Assembly (NCBI GenBank): GCA_013289585.1
Contig: JABCZR010000008.1
Coordinates: 122,835 to 186,834, forward strand
DNA from: Acidobacteriota bacterium
Lineage (GTDB): Bacteria > Acidobacteriota > Terriglobia > Acidiferrales > UBA7541
Direction: 5' to 3'
Length of the DNA: 64,000 nucleotides
Numbering within the stretch: position 1 is the first letter of the stretch; the number at the start of each line of letters is the position of its first letter. The notes beneath the pieces were generated by a model. That model was not told where the DNA came from. It did no database searches and worked only from the letters and a program-made list of their open reading frames with translations. The translations under genes and the position numbers were made by a program. Below, piece by piece: positions 58,157-64,000 of the stretch.

Positions 58157-59140
58157 CTAGTGCGGAAGTTTGGGTAATTCTCGCGGCATCGTAATAAACG
58201 GACACGGTTCCTTCTCTGTTTCCGGTGTCAGCAACGCCACATATAGATTTGAAACAGCGTCGTCTGAGATACCAATGGCTGTCACCACTTCCTGAAAACT
58301 GACTTCTGGGTCAGCGCGAACTAATAGTATGCGCGCTGCCCGCGACCGAAATATTTCTCTCAGCCGACCACTCAGGTATTCAATTGGGACTCTTTCGGAG
58401 TTAATCCTGAACGAGCGATCGTTTAACAACTGCAGAACGATAACATCAGAGTCTCCGCACTCAGAGGACGAAGTATGCGCCAGCAACTTCACGTACAGGC
58501 CCATCGGCTTGTGAAAGGAAGCGAATGTCATATACCCCGCTATGAGGATAGCCAGTCCGGGCGCTGCGACCAGCCCGAATACAGGGAGTTCCGAGAATGG
58601 CTTCGTTGGCGGAAACCTGCGGAATCCCCGAAAGTGTCGGCCTCTATGCTGCCCCTCGTCGAATACTTCGCGTTCGAGCAAGTCGATGCGTGTGCGGAGG
58701 TAGTTATAGAAACATGTTGCCAGAACAGCTACGGGTATCCCCGCAGCTGTAGTGATAACTGCTGCAGCCATTCTCGTCGCAACCACTACCCTGAAAGCGT
58801 CCCTCTGCATTCCCCCGCCTCCGAGTGCGCTCAAAATACCGACGCATGTGCCCGCAAGTCCGAGGTATGGGGCGGTAAGGGCAATTGATTTGAGACTGCG
58901 CATCTCGCTGCTCAGGAAGGCGGCTAGCTTCCTCCTGCTGGCGCTATCGTCCGCTCGCGCATGCCGAGCTAAGTAGTAGCGGCAACAAACGTGGATGATG
59001 ACGGCAAAGACGTAGATGAGCATGAGCACAAGCACAATGACGTCGTAGCGCCCAAACGAACTCATCCAGCGCCACAAGGATCGGATAGTCCACTCACACC
59101 CACCTGCTTGCCACTGATAACAGTCATCGAGGGTTGGCAC
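58157..59140 (-). CDS. ExbB-ExbD fusion protein (single chain)
   Basis: 327 residues from the GTG at 59140, which has AGGAG 7 nt upstream; the GTG six codons earlier is the alternative. The N-terminal part matches ExbB/TolQ/MotA: helix at about 34-52, TAPYLGLAGTCVGILSALGG near 89, and VITTAAGIPVAVLATCFYNY near 128. After a basic linker comes an ExbD-like part: one helix (VFGLVAAPGLAILIAGYMTF, about 187-206) and a periplasmic domain (about 230-305; NDRSFRINSERVPIEYLSGR, ILLVRADPEVSFQEVVTAIG). The ExbD helix has no aspartate, unlike the LIDILL of the three ExbD proteins in this window, so proton conduction as in ExbD is doubtful. First gene of the repeat-bounded island. Confidence 0.8.
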   Translation of the reverse strand: MPTLDDCYQWQAGGCEWTIRSLWRWMSSFGRYDVIVLVLMLIYVFAVIIHVCCRYYLARHARADDSASRRKLAAFLSSEMRSLKSIALTAPYLGLAGTCVGILSALGGGGMQRDAFRVVVATRMAAAVITTAAGIPVAVLATCFYNYLRTRIDLLEREVFDEGQHRGRHFRGFRRFPPTKPFSELPVFGLVAAPGLAILIAGYMTFASFHKPMGLYVKLLAHTSSSECGDSDVIVLQLLNDRSFRINSERVPIEYLSGRLREIFRSRAARILLVRADPEVSFQEVVTAIGISDDAVSNLYVALLTPETEKEPCPFITMPRELPKLPH

Positions 59141-59246
59141 TACGATGCTCCTAGCCACGTTGCTCTCATGCTAGTAGACACCAGGTTGAATGCGAAGGTT
59201 CCTTTTTCCAAATGTTGTAGGTCCACTGCAAGATAAGATATGGGAT

Positions 59247-59864
59247 ATGAAAGTCACTGGTGAACGCCAGCCAAATACCCTCGTTCGCTCACAGCTGGGT
59301 TGGACTAAGGTAACTGCGTTCGCGGCGCTGAGCACTGCAGCGCTGTTCGCGGTGCTGAACTGGCATGGGTGCTGGCTCTTCAGATACGAAGAGCGGAACC
59401 TCGCAGTTTTCTTTTACCCCTTCGCGTGGCTGGCTCTGTTTTTTGCCGTTCGGACAAGATGGCGGCTAGTGCTTCTGTTGGTCACGATGCCTGCACTGTT
59501 CGTGTACGCCAACGGGCGTTGGGGGCTAAGTGAACAGAATTCTGGCGCAGAATCAGCGGCGTTCCAAGCCCTCCATCAAATGCAATCCGGCATCAATGCA
59601 TCCAGGGCCGAGCATCAACAAAAAGATTATCCCGACACCCTACCGTCAATGGACCTCTCGCCGCACGCGCAAAAGTACTACCGGTTCGAATATATTCCAA
59701 AGCGCTCGGAGAGTGGCGAGATTGTCGGCTACATCATCCAAGCCACTCCGGCCCGGCGCGACTGCGAGTTTCACAGGAGTTTCACGATTACAGATGAGGG
59801 CCGAGTCTTCTGGACGTTGGAGCCGCGAGCGGCCACGTTCTCCGACACGTATTACAAGGAATGA
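59247..59864 (+). CDS. Membrane protein with pilin-like C-terminal region
   Basis: 205 residues from the ATG at 59247. Three hydrophobic segments in the first half (VTAFAALSTAALFAVLNW, VFFYPFAWLALFFAVRT, VLLLVTMPALFVYANG). The second half resembles the globular head of acidobacterial type IV pilin-like proteins: a helix (ALHQMQSGINASRAEHQQKD) then YPDTLPSMDLSPHAQKYYRF, YIIQATPARRD and a final FTITDEGRVFW (from memory of that pattern). The pilin leader itself is absent. Divergent from the ExbB-ExbD fusion by 106 bp. Function unknown. Confidence 0.65.
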   Translation: MKVTGERQPNTLVRSQLGWTKVTAFAALSTAALFAVLNWHGCWLFRYEERNLAVFFYPFAWLALFFAVRTRWRLVLLLVTMPALFVYANGRWGLSEQNSGAESAAFQALHQMQSGINASRAEHQQKDYPDTLPSMDLSPHAQKYYRFEYIPKRSESGEIVGYIIQATPARRDCEFHRSFTITDEGRVFWTLEPRAATFSDTYYKE

Positions 59865-60181
59865 CGGGCTTTCAGGCCACCGCCAGCTTTCAAGTGGACG
59901 ATTAGTCGCCTTACCGGACAAGTGCCTCGTGCCCGATATCACTCCCTTTCAACCCCGTTGCGAACGCAACCAGCGAAGCCGAGCCGCGCCTACGTCGCTG
60001 ATCCTGTATTCCAAGGTTCCTCTGCCTGATGAACGCCTCTCCAGTAAGCCAAACTTCCACGAAGCATTGCCAAATCAACGCATTGGATGGTGTTGCATCG
60101 ACCGGTTGAGCTGGCACGACTTATCAGGTACTAGGCGGAGTGTGATGTAAACTGTGCGTCGTCATGACGGAGGATGGCCTG
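59865..60181. other. Intergenic gap in the island
   Basis: 317 bp with no convincing gene. It contains hairpin repeat copy 2 near its start. The remainder shows nothing recognisable beyond the leader of the next gene. Confidence 0.55.
59894..59924 (-). repeat. Island hairpin repeat, copy 2
   Basis: On the minus strand CACTTGTCCGGTAAG-GCGA-CTAATCG, ending CGTCCAC, 30 bp downstream of the pilin-like gene. GGTAAG/CTAATC can fold around a GCGA loop. Confidence 0.8.
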
Positions 60182-60667
60182 ATGAGAAAAGTCCTGCTTA
60201 GTCTCGCCATGTTTCTCTTGGTTTCACAGCACGTAAGCGCTTCAGGAAATGCGTTTGGCGGCCTTGAGTTGCTTGAGGGTTATTCGGTGAAACGTGGTTC
60301 AGCCGTCGATGCCACCACATGGACAATCGAAAAACGGGGCGGCCTCGCAATTTTGTTCGAGGCAGGAGCCAGCGAAGGGTCCTGGGCAGACCCAAAGGAA
60401 AGGGACACATACTCATGGTATCGAGAGCAAAAAGTGAATGGATACACTGCTCGGTTTGCGCTAGTGAAGGGTGGACTAAAGACTCGATGGGAACCAGATA
60501 ACTCCCGAGGACTGCCGCCCGGAAATATTCTACTCGTCAGTTTTCTTCTCGAAGGCGAAAGGTCAAGTCACACTGCGAATTTCTCTGTCAAAGTCGCCAA
60601 TTCACGGGAAATAGCGGACGCCCTGTTAATGGTGATGACTTTTAATCCATCCAAAGGGGCGTTTTGA
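60182..60667 (+). CDS. Hypothetical secreted protein
   Basis: 161 residues from the ATG at 60182; another start lies six codons upstream. It has a signal peptide (VLLSLAMFLLVSQHVSA). The mature part is beta-rich with no recognised family: GLELLEGYSVKRGSAVDATT, GGLAILFEAGASEGSW, YSWYREQKVNGYTARFALVK and LLVSFLLEGERSSHTANFSV. Probably periplasmic or secreted. Both sides are bounded by hairpin repeats, and the codon use is less GC-rich than in the core genes. Confidence 0.65.
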   Translation: MRKVLLSLAMFLLVSQHVSASGNAFGGLELLEGYSVKRGSAVDATTWTIEKRGGLAILFEAGASEGSWADPKERDTYSWYREQKVNGYTARFALVKGGLKTRWEPDNSRGLPPGNILLVSFLLEGERSSHTANFSVKVANSREIADALLMVMTFNPSKGAF

Positions 60668-60724
60668 TCGCCGACTGTTTTCTCTTACATCCTGGAAGTG
60701 CGCTGCGTTCCGCTGCACATGCCC

Positions 60725-60790
60725 GATTAACGCTAACCGGAGAAGTGAAATTGGCCCCGATCCCATTGTCCGGTAAGGCGACTTACCAGG
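60725..60790. repeat. Island hairpin repeats, copies 3 and 4 (inverted pair)
   Basis: Copy 3 (60725-60747, minus) and copy 4 (60764-60790, plus) face each other around a short spacer. Copy 4 reads CATTGTCCGGTAAG-GCGA-CTTACCAGG, whose GGTAAG/CTTACC stem is perfect with a GNRA-type loop. 46 bp of this unit (60731-60776) recur exactly, inverted, at 63753-63798. Confidence 0.88.
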
Positions 60791-60863
60791 ACTTGTCGAG
60801 ATTCGTGCAGAGAATTTCCATTGTCGACTCTTTTTTCCATCGTTATGATGGCCCCAACAACAA

Positions 60864-61229
60864 ATGGATAAGCAGCCGACACCTACTGTGACCTCGGATG
60901 ATGTAGAGAGAATCGTTCGGCGAGATTTTCCCCAGGACGAGTTTGCGACCGTGATGAACATACTCAACGATTATGGTATCGAACGAGGGGGGCACGAGCG
61001 CCCTCGCGTTCAACTCGCCGTATTGAAATTGGCAAAGGGAGCATTGAAAGAACTGCGGCTTCAGATTGAAGCAGCAAAATGCGATTACAGGGACGTTTTG
61101 GCCGCTGCGGAGTACCCTACATATACAAAAATCTGGTCGTGGCGGGGAAAAATGCCTGCCGAAGAAAAACAACAGATTTTCGAAAGTGACTGGAATCAGT
61201 ACGCAAACTGGCTGAGAGGCGAACCGTAG
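60864..61229 (+). CDS. Hypothetical cytosolic protein
   Basis: 121 residues, no signal peptide or membrane segment, largely helical: TSDDVERIVRRDFPQDEFAT, VMNILNDYGIERGGHERPRV, LAVLKLAKGALKELRLQIEA and KCDYRDVLAAAEYPTYTKIW. I recall similar small proteins in other soil bacteria but no domain name. It is repeat-bounded on both sides (copies 3/4 and 5). Confidence 0.65.
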   Translation: MDKQPTPTVTSDDVERIVRRDFPQDEFATVMNILNDYGIERGGHERPRVQLAVLKLAKGALKELRLQIEAAKCDYRDVLAAAEYPTYTKIWSWRGKMPAEEKQQIFESDWNQYANWLRGEP

Positions 61230-61300
61230 AAGGGTTGGCCGTTCGTACACTGAGCATCCCTCTGATTCGTGCGATTAGCTGAGGCTAAGTACTGGGAGCC

Positions 61301-61327
61301 AAGTTGCCGGTAAGGCGACTTACCAGG
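61301..61327 (+). repeat. Island hairpin repeat, copy 5
   Basis: TTGCCGGTAAG-GCGA-CTTACCAGG: the same perfect GGTAAG/CTTACC hairpin as copy 4. It lies between the stops of two convergent genes. Confidence 0.85.
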
Positions 61328-61346
61328 ACCTAGTGCAGAGAGGTGG

Positions 61347-62000
61347 TTACGACACCCAGGTCTCGTGGTGGTCAACGACACGCCACATGCCGTTTACCTT
61401 GCGCATTTGAACGTAGCCGCCTCCACCACATAATCCCCCGCAGAAGTGGTCAACGTACAATAGCGCCTCGGTTTTCGTTAGGTTGAGCCCGACGTGTGAC
61501 ACAACAAAAAACCCGAAGTTATTCGGGAATCTCGCATCAAAGTCACCCTGCTTGGTCCCTAATTCGGTCGGGTTGACAAAAACCGCCTGGGCCCCTATTG
61601 GTAGGCGCAAGTCCGTATTGATATCTGTCGAAAGTACACTGCTCAGGAAAAAGCTGGCCCGCGTTGTTCGTGATGATTGTGCAAACCAAGCATCAGAGAC
61701 CGAACGCGCTCGCGATTTCAATGACTGCGCAAACCAAGATTGACTTTCGAGCCCGATTGCGGGGTGCGTACAGATGCGACAATCTGGGTCGCGCATAACC
61801 ACAATCGTGATTGGGCGTCCAGCGTCCACGTTCTGCATATCATTGAGCACTTCTTGCGAGAAAAATGCCGAGAGAACCGCCCCTGTTTCCGCTTGTGTTC
61901 GCCGCCGCTCGATACCCAAGAACAGTCCAACGAACAAAAGTAAGAAAACAATTCCAGCCGTCGCGTAAGAGGCAATTCTTTTAGAGCGATTTTGGCTCAT
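61347..62000 (-). CDS. Hypothetical membrane-anchored protein
   Basis: 217 residues from the ATG at 62000; the frame is open further, but only this start gives a proper N-terminus. It has one anchor helix (ATAGIVFLLLFVGLFLGI) and an extracytoplasmic domain with RDPDCRICTH (two cysteines, CxxC), DLRLPIGAQAVFVNPTELG, LYVDHFCGGLCGGGGYVQMR and a final MWRVVDHHETWVS. No family recognised. The four cysteines suggest a disulfide or metal site. Opposite in direction to its left neighbour, with repeat copy 5 between and copy 6 beyond its start. Confidence 0.7.
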   Translation of the reverse strand: MSQNRSKRIASYATAGIVFLLLFVGLFLGIERRRTQAETGAVLSAFFSQEVLNDMQNVDAGRPITIVVMRDPDCRICTHPAIGLESQSWFAQSLKSRARSVSDAWFAQSSRTTRASFFLSSVLSTDINTDLRLPIGAQAVFVNPTELGTKQGDFDARFPNNFGFFVVSHVGLNLTKTEALLYVDHFCGGLCGGGGYVQMRKVNGMWRVVDHHETWVS

Positions 62001-62075
62001 GCTAGACCCGGCAGTGGCTTGGCCCGCAATCTTACCGCGATTTAGCGCGGAATTGGCGAGTGAGGGCCTCAGGTC

Positions 62076-62103
62076 CTGATTAACGCCGTTACCGGAGAAG
62101 TGG
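62076..62103 (-). repeat. Island hairpin repeat, copy 6
   Basis: Plus strand CCTGATTAACGCCG then TTACCGGAGAAGTG, i.e. the family consensus on the minus strand. Confidence 0.85.
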
Positions 62104-62284
62104 ATTCCGACGATTGCGGGCGGGTCCACGAGAAAAAACCGGGATGTCTTGATTAGACGACGCCACGTCGTAAAGCAGTGGACGGCTGGATTTGCACCAG
62201 CATTGGCCCGGCACAACTTATTCTAGAGCCAAATATGCAGTCGCGCCATCACAGGCAGCCTGATTCGTCATGTAGTTTCAGACT

Positions 62285-62312
62285 CCTGATTAACGCGCTT
62301 ACCGGAGAAGTG
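62285..62312 (-). repeat. Island hairpin repeat, copy 7
   Basis: Plus strand CCTGATTAACGCGC then TTACCGGAGAAGTG; nearly identical to copy 6. It lies 70 bp downstream of the DUF4145-like gene. Confidence 0.88.
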
Positions 62313-62381
62313 GACCCTTCACGTGCATTCTATGCGAGCGACGCAGCGTTGCCACTTAGAGTCGATCAACTTCCCAAGGTT

Positions 62382-63197
62382 CTAACTTGAATCCCGCAGG
62401 CCGCGCTTGCCAGCTATGGCTTTTACCTTGGAAACGAATGCGGATCGCTCAGCGATCTCTGTTCTGAGTCGGTCGAAGAGATAGTCAAAAATCTCGCGTG
62501 TATCGTCGGCAATCTGCAAGCACTCCTCTTCTGATTGGGTATGAATCCCGATACTCAAGATGTCGTACATCGCCTGAAACGGATTGGCACCGTGCGGTTT
62601 CAAGACCTCGGGGATCGCCTGCGCCGCGATCTTGAGCTTGTCCTCATAGGCCTTCTCGTTCTTAGCAGCACGGATTTTTTCCACATCCGTAGTTGGGACG
62701 CTGTGAGCCTCGGCTGCGTCAGCAACAACATCGATCAGTTCGTTCGTCTTGTCCTCGACCACTCGACGGAAGTACGCGACTGCCCTCAGACCGTATCCCT
62801 CGTTTCTGCTGGTGAGTGCTTTTCGGTAGAAGTCCGCTGACGCGCCAAGTCGCTTTTCGATGCTGTTCGGAACCCGCACCGACGGCATAGGGAATTGGCC
62901 TGCTTTCATCAAGCGACCGTTGTTCAGCACAACGATCAGGAAGTAAACGCTGTCGTTTTCACAGTTGACACATCTATAGTAAGGCAGTTTGAAGCTACCA
63001 CTGGGCGAGTTCGAGAGACTGCCATTATACTTCCACGTCGTTTCTTTCCCGCATTGCTTGCAATCACGAGAGATTGTTCCTGGAGCACTCCATTCACCTT
63101 TCCACGTGCGATAGAGCGGATAGTCTTCCAAGACCTGCGTCAGCGTGACTTGTGGAGCTGTTGGTTTAGCTGGTTGGGCAGACGGACTTGTTTCCAT
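62382..63197 (-). CDS. DUF4145-like protein with N-terminal zinc ribbon
   Basis: 271 residues, cytosolic. A zinc ribbon is formed by CKQCG near 46 and CVNCENDS near 77. The C-terminal half is helical and resembles DUF4145/abortive-infection-associated helical domains: YGLRAVAYFRRVVEDKTNEL, AYEDKLKIAAQAIPEVLKPH and DILSIGIHTQSEEECLQIAD. DUF4145 is often found near restriction and phage-defence genes, so a defence role is a possibility only. AGTAAG-A-CTTACT, a 13-bp palindrome at 63215-63227, lies just upstream of its ATG. Confidence 0.7.
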   Translation of the reverse strand: METSPSAQPAKPTAPQVTLTQVLEDYPLYRTWKGEWSAPGTISRDCKQCGKETTWKYNGSLSNSPSGSFKLPYYRCVNCENDSVYFLIVVLNNGRLMKAGQFPMPSVRVPNSIEKRLGASADFYRKALTSRNEGYGLRAVAYFRRVVEDKTNELIDVVADAAEAHSVPTTDVEKIRAAKNEKAYEDKLKIAAQAIPEVLKPHGANPFQAMYDILSIGIHTQSEEECLQIADDTREIFDYLFDRLRTEIAERSAFVSKVKAIAGKRGLRDSS

Positions 63198-63325
63198 ACC
63201 AATAGGTTAGATGTAGTAAGACTTACTTTCAAGTCAAGGCATCGAGCCTCGTCAACTGCCATCGCGAAGTGCCTGGCTTCATTCCGGGCAGGGCTCAGGG
63301 CGTAATGATGAAGTTCGCCAGTGGA

Positions 63326-63351
63326 CGATTTCCACGCTTACCGGACAAGTG
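63326..63351 (-). repeat. Island hairpin repeat, copy 8
   Basis: Minus strand CACTTGTCCGGTAAG then CGTGGAAATCG, ending CGTCCAC as in copy 2. It stands 6 bp from the right 45-bp repeat, mirroring copy 1 beside the left one. Confidence 0.8.
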
Positions 63352-63357
63352 ACACGC

Positions 63358-63418
63358 GCCACAGGGGGGTGGTCCCTTTTTCGCGGCTGTATCCGCAATC
63401 CCGTCAACGCGGACAAGG
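63358..63418 (-). repeat. Island-end repeat, right copy (45 bp plus 16-bp tag)
   Basis: 63358-63402 is the exact reverse complement of 58048-58092. It is followed by the tag GTCAACGCGGACAAGG (63403-63418) in the same orientation as at the left end. Confidence 0.85.
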
Positions 63419-63738
63419 GTATGGTTACAGAGCGGGGAAAAGTGATACACCTCGTTTTGCGCGCATCCAAGATGTGGTCTCGTTGAAACGGGAGTGCGTC
63501 AATTTCCACCGCGCGGATCAAGATTTGAATGCGAACACGCTTAAATTCATTCTTCAGCACAGGCAATTTTATTTTACTGCTGGAACCCGCTGAAAATGTG
63601 GCATTTGCAGGCGCTCTGAAATTCGCATCGCAAAATAGTTCGTGAAAACGCTTGTGAGAATATTTGTGAGCTTCGTGAAAATCGAAGGAAATAAGATCAA
63701 ATCTATGTTTTGTGTACACGAGTTGTAGGCAAAACCCG

Positions 63739-63807
63739 CCTGGTAAGTCGCATTACCGGACAATGGGATCGGGGCCAATTTCACTTCTCCGGTTAGCGCG
63801 TTTATCG
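63739..63807. repeat. Island hairpin repeats, copies 9 and 10 (inverted pair)
   Basis: Copy 9 (63739-63765, minus) and copy 10 (63782-63807, plus) form the same two-armed unit as copies 3/4 but inverted. The shared 46 bp at 63753-63798 is identical, including the spacer, which points to recent copying. Confidence 0.88.
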
Positions 63808-63898
63808 TCCAAGTGACTGATTCGCTCGACCGGCCCAACACCCATCTGGACCGCTGACTCCCCGACGCTTACGCTTACGGAATGAGGGTCATCCAGGC

Positions 63899-64000
63899 AT
63901 GAACGTGGGAAATCCTGACCTCTTTCAGATAGTGTTTGGCATAGTCGCGGGGACGCTGGCGGTGTGGGGGATAACCCGCGCTGTTCGGTATCAGTCAAGA
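63899..64000 (+). CDS. Start of a membrane protein (cut by window end)
   Basis: An open frame from the ATG at 63899 continues to the last base (34 codons): MNVGNPDLFQIVFGIVAG then TLAVWGITRAVRYQSR. A hydrophobic helix is flanked by a short outside tail and a basic inside end. Product unknown. It follows repeat copies 9/10, so it may be a further unit of the same island. Confidence 0.5.
   Translation, partial: MNVGNPDLFQIVFGIVAGTLAVWGITRAVRYQSR

Larger units (their letters stand above)
62001..62381. other. Intergenic gap in the island with repeat copies 6 and 7
   Basis: 381 bp with no gene seen. It holds two same-orientation hairpin repeats about 180 bp apart, plus the promoter region of the minus-strand gene ending at 62000. 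Confidence 0.6.
63198..63898. other. 700-bp gap holding the right island-end repeats
   Basis: No convincing protein gene; the open frames here run through repeat sequence. It contains repeat copy 8, the inverted 45-bp repeat, an AT-rich stretch at about 63480-63720, and the composite copies 9/10. Confidence 0.6.

Noticed and set aside
63279..63719. 146-residue minus-strand open frame downstream of the DUF4145-like gene
   Set aside because: It runs through the 45-bp island-end repeat and hairpin copy 8, with no signal of a real protein.
58034..63807. CRISPR array
   Set aside because: Repeat spacing is irregular (tens of bp to over 1 kb), copies are in both orientations, and genes lie between them.
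58034..63898. A canonical integron gene-cassette array with attC sites
   Set aside because: The layout is cassette-like, but the repeat ends read GTTAATC or GTTAACC rather than GTTRRRY, the opposite arm lacks the RYYYAAC box, genes lie on both strands and no integrase is present. Kept only as a test within the repeat finding.

Overview
The window looks like chromosomal DNA from a high-GC Gram-negative bacterium, most likely an acidobacterium. This is an inference from gene content: a TonB/ExbB/three-ExbD cluster directly behind yajC-secD-secF, small proteins with TonB C-terminal domains, tannase and GlcG-like secreted proteins, a SYLF protein, MutS2, a single long Rel, and many lipoproteins and TPR proteins. 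No rRNA, tRNA, CRISPR array or insertion sequence was recognised.

Layout. 1-6.0 kb (minus strand): a bifunctional (p)ppGpp synthetase/hydrolase, a lipoprotein, RidA, and the first 705 residues of an alpha-2-macroglobulin-like protein cut by the window edge. 6.1-7.7 kb (plus): a DUF2007/zinc-ribbon protein and a secreted TonB-C protein. 7.8-17.5 kb (minus): a long envelope block transcribed Yip1, tgt, yajC, secD, secF, tonB, exbB, exbD x3, TPR lipoprotein, ending in a hairpin terminator. 17.7-20.2 kb: oligopeptide ABC ATPases without permeases, and a DUF3052 protein. 20.3-25.5 kb: an MFS transporter, an MscS channel and three small damaged genes (DinB-like, hicA, and an ADP-ribosylation/crystallin-J1-like gene). 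25.6-36 kb (minus): rpoD, dnaG, amidohydrolase, mutS2, a LOG-like protein and dacB. 36.1-42.9 kb (plus): SYLF protein, a TetR/HlyD/ABC/ABC-2 efflux operon behind a palindromic operator, an SPFH protein with a ribbon-helix-helix partner behind another palindrome, and an ICMT-like methyltransferase. 43-58 kb: a cysteine-rich protein, radical SAM protein, TolB/WD40-like protein, degenerate receiver, DUF6569 protein, folK, GlcG-like protein, tannase, DUF4440, TPR protein, FAD monooxygenase, a trypsin-like protease fused to TonB-type C-terminal domains, and ruvB-ruvA.

58-64 kb is different. It is an accessory island of small, mostly unrecognised genes on both strands, every one bounded by copies of a roughly 28-bp hairpin repeat (ten copies in 5.7 kb). 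A 45-bp sequence occurs once near each end in exactly inverted orientation. The island includes a single-chain ExbB-ExbD fusion whose ExbD transmembrane segment lacks the conserved proton-carrying aspartate. This repeat-bounded, cassette-like island is the strongest candidate for something not previously described. The cluster of single-base lesions at 21.6-25.5 kb and the protease-TonB fusion come next.

All calls come from reading the sequence and the translations by eye. No database search or structure prediction was run.
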